Part shown: positions 15,237 through 27,200 of the stretch, in pieces
Layout: the number at the start of each line of letters is the position of its first letter
Numbering within the stretch: position 1 is the stretch's first letter
Source: Anaerolineae bacterium
Lineage (GTDB): Bacteria > Chloroflexota > Anaerolineae > DTLA01
Direction of reading: 5' to 3'
DNA length: 34,121 bases
Assembly (NCBI GenBank): GCA_029907165.1
Contig: JARYMK010000011.1
Location: 1-34,121 of the forward strand
Notes under the pieces: generated by a model
Databases searched by the model: none
The model's input: only the letters and a program-made list of their open reading frames with translations
Told to the model about the DNA's origin: nothing
Translations under genes and position numbers: made by a program

Positions 15237-18200
15237 GGGCGGCGCAACGGTTACGCCGAGCGGCGAGCCGAATGTGGTCGCGGGCAACTCCGCCGACCGC
15301 ACGCCATACTGGCTGTTCAGGATGACCGTCCCAACCGGCGTGTCGGGCAGGACGCGTACCGAGAAGACCGCGTAGCCGGTAACGCCCGGAGCCATGCTCG
15401 CCACGTTCCAGCGCACCTCGGTGGCCGTATGCGAGTGCCCACCCGAATGCCATTCGGTGTTCGCCGGGATGCGGTCGGTAATGACCACCGACATGGCGTA
15501 GGCATTGCCAACGTTGGTGAACACGATGGTGTAGGTCAGGATGTCGCCCGCCCGCACCGTCGCCGGCGCCAACTTGGACACGCGGAACGCCGGCGCGCTC
15601 TGCACCGTCGTGGACGCCGTGGCGCTGGCCGTAACGCCCTGCGCGTCGGCGATGACGGCGCGGTTCACCAGCACCGTCCCGTTGGGCAGCGGCGAGTTCA
15701 CCCGCACCACCACCACCACGCTACCGGTCGCGGGCGGCGTCAGGTTGCCCAGGTTCCAGACAATCTGGTTGCCGCTCCGGATGCCGCCGTTGCTGATGCT
15801 TTGCACCGTTACGTTGGCCGGCAGGGTGTCGGTAAGCACCACGCCGTTGGCAGGCTCGTTGCCCATGACCTGGTACTGGATCGTGTAGGTCAGAAGCCCG
15901 CCCGCCTGCACCGGATCGGGCGTATCCACCTTCAGCAGGCTCAGCGTGTGGCTGCTCTGCACCAGGTCGGTGATGCTTGCCTGCACCGGCGCGGGCAGAC
16001 CGCCGCCCATGGCCTCGGCCGTGTTGATGATAGGCGTGTTGTTGGGCAGCGGAGCCGCCACGCGCACCCGGTACCGCGCCGTTACGCTCCCGCCCAGCGG
16101 GATGGACACGCTGCTCGCCAGCGTGGGCGGCGTGAACCCAGGCGTGCCCGCCCCGGGCGGATCCAGCACGATGCTGCCCGGCACGAACGTCGTGTTCGCC
16201 GGAACCGTGTCGGATATCGTCAGGCCGCTGATGGGGCCGTCGCCGATGTTCTGCACGGTTACCGAGTACTGAATCTCGGCGCCGGGCTGCACGAACCCCG
16301 CCGCAGACGACTGCTTGATGACGCGCACGTTGATCTGCTGGCGCAGGGTGTTGCTGGCGCTGGACGTGTTGTTGCCGTAGTTGCGCTCGGCGGTGCTCGT
16401 GCCGATGGCCGCCACGTTGGTCAGCGTCCGCTCCGTCTCCCCGGTCGGGTTCACCGTCGCTGTGAACACCAGCGTCCCGGTGGCACCCGAGGGCAGCGTG
16501 CCCACCGACCAGATGAGGTCCTGGCCCACCTGCGACGGGCCGACCATGCCCGGCTCCGCGTGTACCACGCCGCCGAACGTCAGGCCCGACGGCAGGGTAT
16601 CGGTGATGCGCACGTTGAGCGCGGCGGCCGGCCCCGCGTTCACGTAGCCGAGCGTGTACGTGATCACATCGCCCGACTTCACCGTGGCCGGCTCAACCGC
16701 CTTGGCGATGCTTACGTCGGTATTCTCCACCAGCGTGGACGCCGAGGCGCTCGCGCCCTTACCCTGCGCGTCCAACGCGCTGGCCCAGTTGAGGATGCTC
16801 GTCCCATTGGGCACGGACGTGTCCACGCGCACCGTCAGCGTTACCACCGCCGGCTCGCCCGGACTCACCGAAGCCAGCGTCCAACGGACCATGCCCGGCT
16901 GGCCGACCGGCGGCGATTCTATGGACGTGCCGCCGCTGGCCGAGTGGAACGTGGTGCCCGCCGGGATGCCGTCCGAGACGATGACGTTGGTGGCAGGCTC
17001 GTTGCCCGTAACCTCAACCGTCAGCGTGTAGGTCAGCAACTCACCCGCCTGCACCGGGTCTACCAGGTCCAACTTGGACAGCGCCAGGGTGTGGTCGCTG
17101 GTTACCAGCGTGGTGTCGGTGGCCGAGGCGCTGCGCCCGTCCTGATCGCGGAAGTAGGCTGTGTTGGCGATGGCCGTCCCGCGCGGCAGCGGCGTGTTCA
17201 CGCGCACCGTGAAGGTTACCTCGCCCGTGGCCGGCGCGGGCAGCGTGCCCAGGTTCCACACTAGGACGCCGCCCACCGGCGTAACGCCGCCGCTCGCGCC
17301 CACGAATTCGGTGTTCGCGGGCACGCGGTCCGTGATGACCGCCAGCGGCGCGGGCTCATCGCCGATGACCTCGTAGCCGATGACGTAGGTCAGCAGGTCG
17401 CCCGCCGCCACCGGTTTCGGCGAGCCGGTCTTCGTCAGCGCCAGGATATGATCGCTGGACACCACGTTCGTAACCGTCGCGGTGATGGGATCGGGGATGC
17501 GATCCGCCGTAACCGCCGCGGTGTTGGTGATGACCGTGCCGTTGGGCAGCGGCGTGTTCACCCTCACCAGGTAACTCACGGTTACCGTCTGGCCGGACGG
17601 GACCGTCAAGCCCGAAATCACCGTCGGCGGCATGCCCGGTGTGCCGCCTGCCGACGGCGGGTTGACGGTAACGCTGTCAAACCACGTTACCTCGGCGGGC
17701 AGCGTGTCGCTGATGGTTACGTTGTTCGCCGCATCGTTGCCCGTGTTGGTGAAGGTTATGGTGTAGCGCAGCATGTCCCTGGGCAGCAACTGGCCACCGT
17801 CCACATCCTCTGACGTCTTGCGCACGCTCAGGATCGGCCCGCTCACGACGGTGTCGCAGGTCGGGTCGTCCTTCTCCGACGTGCGCGGGTCGTCCGTGGG
17901 CACGGTGGACTCGTTGGTACCGTTGCCGTCGCCATCGTAGTACACGGTGCCCTGGTTGCAGATTCGCGTCATGTGGGCCAGCGGCGAGTTCACCCGCACC
18001 TGGAAGGTGATGGCCGTCGCCTGGCTTGGGTTGAGCGTGCCGTCCCAGCGCAGTTGCGTGTTGGTCGGGTTCAGCGTTACCGAGCCGATCGTCGCGCTGG
18101 CCGACCCGACGATGTAAGTCGTGTTGGCCGGGATGTTGTCCAGGAACTCCGGATCCACGTTGTTCACCAGCGGCGCGTTGCCGATGTTGTGCAGCATGAT

Positions 18201-21200
18201 GGTGTAGAAGAGGATATCACCCGGCTCCAGGAACCCGCCGTTCTGGTCAACGGAGACCTTCGTCGCCTGCAACAGCGGCGCATGGCCCACGCGGTCCTCG
18301 GTCGGGTTATCCGGCCCGGGCACGCGCGGATCGTCTGTTACTTTGGGCGTGTCGCGTTCGTCCACGGAGCCGTCGCCGTTGCTGTCATAGAACACCCAGC
18401 CCTGGTTAGAGATGATGGTATTGTTCGGCGTGCCCTCGTCCACGGTAACCGAGAACCGGATGGTTACCGAGCCGCCCGCGGGCAGCACGCCGTCCCACTG
18501 CACCGTCGTGCCATCTACGAACAGCGCCGTGCCGCTAGTGGCCGATAGCGAGCCAGGCACGTAGTGCGTGTGCGCTGGCAGTTCATCCAGGAACTCGTGC
18601 GCGGGCGAATTGGGCTGGTCCATGCTGCCGGTGTTGGTGATGCCGATGGTGTAGCGCAGCGTGTCGCCGGGTTCCAGCAGCCCGCCGTCCAGGTCCTCCG
18701 AGATCTTCGTCGCCACGATGGTAACGCGGCTCACCACGATGTCCTCGGTGGTGTTGCTGTCCACGGTGGCCTCGTTGGACCCGTCGCCGTTGGCGTCGTA
18801 GTACGCCGTGGCGCGGTTGGCGATAACGGTGCCGTTGGCCAGGCCGTTGTTCACCTGCACGTCAAACGTGATCTGTACCGGCGTGCCTACGTTCACCGCG
18901 CCGTTCCACTCCACGCGGTTCGTGCCCGCGTTGTAGATGACCACGCCGCTGGTGGCCGTGGCCGACCCGGGCACGTAGGTCGTGTGCATCGGGATCAGGT
19001 CCGCCAGTTCGTTGCCCGGATTGTCAGCCTGATTCTGGGTGCCCACGTTCTCCACGGTGAGCCGGTAGCGCAGCACGTCGCCCGGCTGCAGGTCGCCGCC
19101 GTTCACATCCTGCGACGCCTTGGTAATCTGGAGCACGGTCGTGCTGTGCACCCGGCTGTTGAACGTGGACGACACGGCATCGGGCCACTCGGTGCAACGC
19201 ACCCAGCCGGTGTTCGGCAGCGTCGCGCCGTTGGACAGTGGGCTGGCCACGCGGCCGGTCAACTGCACCACCAGGCTCGCGCCCGGCGGGATCGTCGCGC
19301 CGCTCACCAGGCTGCCCGGCGAGCCACCCGCCTGCGCCTCGTCATAGATTTCCACGTTGTCCACGTACATCGTGTCCGCCGCGTCCAGGGTCGTGCCGGC
19401 GCGGAAGCGGATGCGCGTGGCCGTGGACTTGTACGCGCTCAGGTCCACCACGATGGTGCTGTACGCGGCCTCATCCAGCGGCCCGAACCAGGTCTGCGCC
19501 ACCTGCCACGTGGTGCCGTTGTACACGTCCAGGTAGAACGCTTTGCCGGCTTCCAGGCCCACGATGCGACGGTCAAACCGCAGTTTCGGGTTGTAGAAGT
19601 AGTTGATGTTCGCTTGCCGCCAGATGGCGCGGTTGACGTTCTGCACCATCAGGCGCAGGCTCCCCGCATCCCAGACCATGCCCACGTGGCCCGAGGTCGG
19701 CAAGCCGTCGTCGTTCTGCTCAACCCAGTTGCTGGTCCAGTTGACCGTGCCGTCGTTCTCCGCGTAACTGTAGATGGAGAACGTGTCGGCGTAGGTCGCG
19801 CCGAGCCGCCACGTGGACGAGCCGGGCACGTAAGTGATCTGCGGCGGCAGGGTATCCGACACCACGACGCCGGTCGCGGTCAACGTGCCCGAGTTGGTGA
19901 TGGCGATGGTGTAGGTAACCAGCCCGCCCGCCTCCACCGGCTGCGGCGTGCCGCTCTTGCCGATGAGCAGCGTGGGCGAGTGCACCGTGTCGGTGATGGT
20001 ATCGGTGAACGGGCCGGGCGCTTGCAGGCTGCTGACGCTGGCCGTGTTGACGATGGCGGTGCCATCCATGACCGGCCGCATCACCCGCACCTCAAAGGTT
20101 ACGGTTACCGTCTCGCCGCTGCGCACGGTCATCCCCGTCGCCACGTTGGGCGGCGTGCCCGGGATGCCGCCCGCGGACACCGGCGTGATGCTCACGTTGC
20201 CGACCCATGTCGTGTACGGCGGCAGTTCGTCCGTCAGGTTCACGTTGGTCGCGTCGGCATTGCCCGCGTTGCGGATGACCACCTGGTACCGCAGCACGTC
20301 ATACGGCGACAGCAGCCCGCCGTTCACGTCCAGGGACGTCTTGTCCACTTGGATGTCCGGCGCGGAGCGCACGGTGTTCATCGTCGTGGCGACGATAGGC
20401 GTCGGGAAGTGCTGGCTGGTTACCGACGCGGTGTTGACCAGCGTCGTGCCGTTGGGCAGCGGGCTGTTCACCTGCACCTGGAACGTGGCCCGCAGCGTGG
20501 TGCGCGGCTGGAGCGTCAGGCCCGTGGCCAGCACCGGCGGCGCGCCACCCGGCACGCCCGCGTCGTAGATCATCACGTTGTCCACGTACAGGTGATCGTC
20601 GGCGCTGTTGGACGGGCCGCTGCGGAAGCGGATGCGCGCGCCGCTCACGATGAACGGCGACAGGTCAAAGGTCTCGGTTGTGTATGCTGCATCGTTGGCG
20701 GGACCCGTCCAGGTCTGGAGCGGCGTCCAGGCGACGCCATTCCACACTTCCACGCGGAAGTAGTCGCCGGCCACGTCCAGGCTGACCAGTTTGCGGTCAA
20801 ACTTCAACGTTGGCTTGAGGAAGGGCGTCAGGTCGGCCTGCCGCCATGCGAACATACTGGTTCCGCCCACATGGAGCCGCCTGCTGCCGCCTTCCGTTAC
20901 GACGCCCACGTCGCCCGCGAGCGCGCCGCCATCGCCCGCTGTCTCCACCCAGTTGGTGGCCCAGGGGTGCGTGCCGGTGTTGCCGGTGTAGGTTGCGCTC
21001 TCAAAGTCGTCGGCGTAGGTGGTCATAACCGCCAGCAGCGTGGAGCCAGGCACGTAGGCTACCTGCGCAGGCAGCGTATCGGCCAGCGACACGTTGCCGG
21101 TCGGGTAGCCGCCTGTGTTGGACACGAGGATGGTATAGGTCAGCACCGCGCCCGCTTCCACCGGGTTGGGCACGCCGGTCTTAGAAATCGCCAGCACCGG

Positions 21201-24200
21201 CGCGTAGGCCGTGTCGGTGAGCACGGCGGTGCGCCAGGTCGGGTCTTCGGCGCACTGCACCTGCACGCGGTTCACGATGGGCGTACCATCCACCACGCCA
21301 GGCTGCACCTGCACGTTGTACGTCAGGGTTACCGACTGCTGCGCCGCGATGGTCATGCCCGACACGATCAGCGGCGGAGCGCCGATGACGCCACCGGCCG
21401 ACGGCGGGTTGATGGTTACCGCGTCCTGCCATGTGGTGTTGGCAGGCACGGTATCGCTCACCACGACGCCGGTCGCGTTGGCCTTGCCGTCGTTGCGGAT
21501 GACCACCTGGTACTGCAATACGTCGCTCGGCCCCAGGGGCGCGCCGTTCAGGTCGCTGGAGGTCTTGGTAACCACCAGCACCGGCCCGCTGACCACCGTT
21601 CGCACCGTCGGGTCGTTGATGGCCGGCGTGGACGGGTCATCCGTCGGCGCGAGCGACTCGTTGCTCCCGTTCCCGTCGGCGTCGTAGGCCAGCATGCCCT
21701 GGTTGCTGATGACGGTGCCGTTGGGCAGCGGCAGGGCCAGCGTTACGTTCAGGCGGAACGTAACCGTCGTGCCCGCGTTGACGGTGAGGTTCGTGATGCG
21801 CAATTCGGGCGACGTGGCGGCCAGCACCGCGCCGGCGGGCAGGTTCTCCACCGACAGGTAACTGGTGTTGGCCGGGATGGTGTCCGTGAACACCATGCCC
21901 ACGGCGTTCATGTTGCCCGAGTTGGTGATGGTGATGTCGTAGGCCAGGACATCGCCCGGCTCCAGCGGCGCGCCGTTCAGGTCCACGGCGGCCTTGGTGA
22001 TCTCAATGCGCGGCGCGCTGGTGATGGTGTCGGTGATAGGCCCGGCCAGCGCCACCGCCTCGTTGGTGGTGCCGTCGCCGTCGGCGTCGTAGAACGCGCG
22101 GCCCGTGTTCACGATGGCCGTGCCGTTGGGCAGCGGATTGTTCGTCTGCACCGCGAACTTCACCGTTACCGGCACGCCCACCGGCAGGTTGCCGTTCCAG
22201 GCGATGCGGTTGTAGGTGCCGTTGTACGACACCGAACCCGCCGACGCCCACGCCGAGCCGGGTACGTAGGTCGTGTTTGCCGGAATGTCGTCCAGGAACT
22301 CGGCGCCCGGCTTGTCCAGCTGGTCCATGTCGCCCGCGTTGGTGAACACCACCGTGTACGAGATGACGTCACCCGGACGCAGCGGCGCGCCATTCACATC
22401 CAGCGAGGTCTTGTGCGCCACCACGAACGGCGCGCTGGTAACGATGTCAATGATGGGGCTGGAGCGGGTGCCATCGTTAGTGTTGTTGCCGTCGGTGTCG
22501 TAGGACAGCACGGCCAGGTTGTAGATGGGCGTGCCATTCACCAGGAGCGGGTTCGTCCGCACCGAGAAGGACACCGTTACCGGCTGGCCCACGTTCACCG
22601 CGCCGTTCCACTCAATGCGGTTCATGCCGGCGTTGTACACGCCCGTGCCCGATGTGTAGAAGAGGCTGCCAGGCACGTAAGTGGTGTTGGTCGGGATCAC
22701 GTCTACCAACTCGTGGCCCGGGTTGTCGCGCTGGTTCATCGTGCCCGTGTTGTTGAGCACAATGGTGTAGTTGAGCACCTCATTGGGCCGCAGCGGGTAG
22801 CCGCTGGGGTCAAATGAGGTCTTGGTAATCTGCACGTCCGGCGCGCTGGACACGGTGGACACCAGTTGCGCCAGGACCGGCGTCGGCGTCTGCTGGCTGC
22901 TGGCGCCTGCGCGGTTGGTGATGGTGGAGCCGTTATCCAGCGGGCTGGCGACGTTGCCCTGGAAGGACACGTTCATCGCCATCCCCGGCCCGATGGACAG
23001 GGTATCGGTGAGCACCGGCGGCGCGTTGCCCGGCACGCCAGTGTCGTAGATGATCACGTTGTCCACGTACAGGTGGTCGTCGGTGGCGTTGGCCGGCCCG
23101 CTGCCGAACCGCAGGCGGAAATTGCTGGCCTTGTAGCCGCCAAGGTCCACCACCTCGTGGGTGTAGCCCGACTCGTCCGCAGGCCCGTTCCACGAGCGCA
23201 CCGTCGTCCACGTGCTGCCGTTGTACAGTTCCAACGTGAACGTGTCGCCGCTCTCCAGGCCCACCAGTTTGCGGTCAAACTCCAGCACGGGGTAGAACAT
23301 GCTGCGGATGTCGGCCTGGCGGCGGATGGTCTTGCTGGTCCCGCTCACGTGCAGGCGCAGGCTCCCGCTCTCGGACACCACGGTAATGTCGCCCGACAGC
23401 GGGCCGCCATCGGCAGGCGACTCGGTCCACGCGCCGGTCCACGGCTGCGTGCCCGTGCTCCCGCTGTAGTCGCCGGAGCCGAAATCGTCGGCGAAGACGA
23501 AGGCGCTGGCGATGCTGGTGGAGCCGGGGATGTACGCAACTTCCGGCGGCAGCGTGTCGGTTACCATCACGTTGGTGGCGGTGGTGGTGCCGGTGTTGCG
23601 CACGGTGATGATATACGTTACCACCCCGCCCGCCACGATGGGCGACGGATCCGCCGCCTTGCTGATGGACAGCGCGGCGGTGTGCACCGTATCCGTTACC
23701 GTAGAGGCCAGCGACGCCGGGATGTTCGGGCTGCTGATGGTGGCCGTGTTGGTGATGATCGTCCCCTCGGCCAGCGGCGCGTTCACCCGCACGTCGTAGG
23801 TAACGGTTACCGTGGAGCCGCCCGGCACCGACAGGCTGATGAGCACGTTGGGCGGCGAGCCTGCCACCCCGCCCGGCGGCGTAACGACCACGTTGTTCTG
23901 CCAGGTCGTGTTCGCGGGCAGCGGGTCCACGATGCTCGTGTTCGTGGCGATGCCCGAACCGGTGGCCGTCAGCACCACCTGGTACCGCAGCGTGTCGCCC
24001 GGCGTAACATCGCCGCCGTTCAGGTCAATGCTCGTCTTGGTGGCGGCCAGGCTCACGCTGCTGTTCACCACGCTCGTGGCCGTCGTGTACTGCGGAGTCG
24101 GCAGTTCGTAGCAGTACACGCCCGCCTCGTTGACGATGGACAGGCCATTGGTCAGCGGCGACGTGGCCGTTACGTTGAACGTAACGGTGATGGCCTCGCC

Positions 24201-27200
24201 CGCGCCCAGGGTCAGGCCCGTCGCCAGGTTGGGCGGCGGGTTCAGCGGCGTGCCCGCGTCGTACACCCGCACGTTGTCCACGTACAGGTAGTCAGACGCA
24301 TCGTTGGCGCTGCTGGCCCAGAACCCGATGTAGAAGCCGCCGCCCTTGTAAGCGCTCACATCAAACGACCGGGTTACGTAGGCCGATTCGCTCAGCGGGC
24401 CCGTCCAAGAGTAGACGGTGTGCCAAGCCCCGTCCCAAACCCGGAACTCAAATTGGTTCCCGGCTTCCAGGCTCACCGCCTTGGCGTCAAACTCCACGCG
24501 CGGCGAGACAAACTTGCTGATGTCGGCCTGCCTGTACGCGTACAACTCGTTGACACCATCACCCTGCATGCGGAGCCTGCGGCTGCCGGTTTCGCTCACG
24601 AGCCGTATGCTCCCGGTGGAGGAACTGCCATCATCGTTGTATTCCAGCCAGTTGGAGCCCCACGGCGTGTTGCCCGTGCTGCCGCTGTAGGTGTTGGACT
24701 CAAAGTCGTCGGCGTACACGGTGGGCACCTTCAGGCCTGCGCTCCCCGGCACGTAGGTAACATACGGCGACAGGTTGTCCACGATGCCCAAATCGTTGGC
24801 CGCCACCGGGCCCGTGTTCGTGATGTAAAGCGTGTACGTCATGAGCGAGCCGGGCGTTACCGTCATGGGCTCACTCACCTTGCGGATGTCAAACACGGGC
24901 GCGGAGACCGTCCGCGAGACCTGGTTGCTGAGCACCGGCGTGGGCGCACCCACCGCGCTCACGTCGGCGCGGTTGCGGATGACCGTCCCGTTGGCGGTGG
25001 GCCGGTTCACCGTTACGTTGAATGTTACGGTTACCGGCGTGCCCACCGGCACCGTCAGGCCGGTTACGATATTCGGCGGAGTGCCGGGCGTCCCGCCAGC
25101 CGACGGCGGGCTGATGGTGATGTTGTCGGCCCAGGTCGTATTGGCGGGCAGTGTGTCGCTGATGACGGTGTTCTCGGCGGGGGCGTTGCCCGTGTTGCTC
25201 ACCACCAGCGTGTAGCGCAGCGTGTCGCCAGGCACCAGCGGCGCTCCGTTCAGGTCGGTGGCCGACTTGGTGATGGCCAGCACGGGCGCGCTGGTAACCG
25301 GATCCCTCGTCTCGTTGGACTGGCGCAGGGACTCCATGGAGCCGTTGCCGTCGGCGTCGTACAGGATGTAGGCCCGGTTGGTGATGGACGTGCCGACCGG
25401 AATCACGCTGTCCAGCAACACGCGGAACCGGTACTGGGCCGATGCGCCCGCGGCCAGGTCAATGCCTTCAATGCGGAGCACCGGGCTCGTGGAGACCAGC
25501 ACCCCGCCGCCCGGCAGCGCACCGGACACCGAGAAGGACGTGTGCGCCGGTATGGTGTCCGTGAGCACCATGTCCACGGCGTCCATGTCGCCCGTGTTGG
25601 TGAAGTTGATGGTGTAGCGCAGTTCGTCGCCGGGCTGGAGCGGCGCGCCGCCCGTCATGTCTTCAGAGTACTTGGTGATTTCAATGACCGCCGCGCTGGT
25701 TACCGTGTCGGTTACGACGTTTGTGTACGACGGCGTATCGCCGGGACCGTAGGCCCCATCGCCGTTGCTGTCGTACCAGCACGCGCCCTGGTTCACGATG
25801 TTGGTACCGTTCGCCAGCGGCGTGTTCAACTGGATGGCGAACTTCAGCGTTACGGGCTGGCCCACAAGCAGGTTGCCGTTCCAGACGACAACCGTGCCGC
25901 CCGAGTGGCCGATAGTGCCGCTGCTGGCCCACAGGGACGCGGGCAGGAACGTGGCGTTCGCCAGCGGCAACACATCGTCAAACTCATTCTGGCCCAGGTT
26001 CAGGTAGTCCATCGTCCCAACGTTGGTCAGGACGACGGTGTAACTGATGATGTCGCCGGGCCGCAGCGGGTAGCCGTTCACGTCCAGCGAGGACTTATGC
26101 GCCACCACAAACGGCGCGCTCACCACGGTGAAATTCTTTGAAGATGTTACCGTTGTGTCGTTGACATTGTCGCCGTTGCTGTCGTAGGTGAAGTACGCCG
26201 TGTTCTGGACGTTCGTGCCGTTGTTCAGCGGCAGGTTCACGTCGGCGCTGTACGTGATCGTAACCGGCTGGCCCACGTTGACCGGGCCGTTCCACTCAAT
26301 GCGGTGCGCGCCCGAGTTGTACGTCGCCGTGCCCGACGTAGCCGCCAGGGTCCCTGGCACCAGCGTTACATACGGCGACAGGACATCCCAGAACTCGTCG
26401 CTCGCGTTATCCCCCTGGTTCATGTCGCCCGTGTTCCACAGAACCACCTGGAAGTTCAGGCGGTCGCCGGGCACCACGTTGCCGCCGTTCACGTCCGTGC
26501 CCGTCTTGGCCACGTTGCCGATGGGCGCGCTAGTTACCGTGTTCGTTACCGTTGCGGTAACCGGCGTCAGGCGGTCGGCGCTCACCGTAGCCGTGTTGGT
26601 GATGACCGTGCCGTTGGGCAGCGGCGAGTTCAGTTGCACCGCCATCGTCAGCGTTACCGACGTCTGCGCCGTAATGACCATGCCCGACACCAGGTTAGGC
26701 GGCGTCCCCAGCGTCCCGCCCGCCGACGCCGGCACGCGGGTTACGCTGCCGGGCACGTAGGTCGTGTTGGCGGGCACGGCATCGGTAACCGCGACGTTGA
26801 TGGCGTTCTCGGTGCCGGTGTTGGTGATGACAATCGTGTAACTGAGCACGTCGCCTGGGCGCAGATTGCCCCCGTTCATGTCCTGCGCGATCTTGCTCAC
26901 CGCCAGCGCCGGGGCCGCCGTTACCATGTCCCGCGTCGGGTCGTTGAGCGCGGGCGTGCGCGGGTCGTCGGTGGGGATCATCTCGTAGTCGCCCAGGCCG
27001 TCGCGGTCGTAGCGCACGTAGCCCTGGTTGCTGATGACCGTGCCATCCCACAGCGGCAGGTTCACCCGCACGCGGAACTGAATGGTAACGCTGCCACCGT
27101 TGGCCGGGATGGAGATGTTGGAAATCTTCACCTGCGACGGGGTGCTCTCGTTCACCGCGCCGCCCGGAATGGTCGGCACGTTCAGGAAGGTCGTGTTCGC

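Larger units (their letters stand above)
19137..22838 (-). repeat. Seven-repeat superblock, copy 2 (repeats 18-24)
   Basis: Residues 2782-4015 (3702 bases) have the order W W S P M P M. The period is 3684 bases from copy 1 to copy 2 and 3702 from copy 2 to the next W repeat. This points to an ancient tandem duplication of a seven-domain segment. Confidence 0.7.
22839..26522 (-). repeat. Seven-repeat superblock, copy 1 (repeats 11-17)
   Basis: Residues 1554-2781 (3684 bases) hold the subclass order W W S P M P M. The same order follows at once in copy 2. Repeat by repeat similarity is strongest between partners seven apart in several cases, for example 12 with 19 and the module-bearing repeats. 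Confidence 0.7.

Noticed and set aside
18564-26141. Very long plus-strand open frames (1417 and 1091 codons) opposite the giant gene
   Set aside because: They mirror the repetitive, GC-rich minus-strand gene, are rich in Arg, His and Ala, lack ribosome sites and family motifs, and end only where the shadow frame meets a stop.
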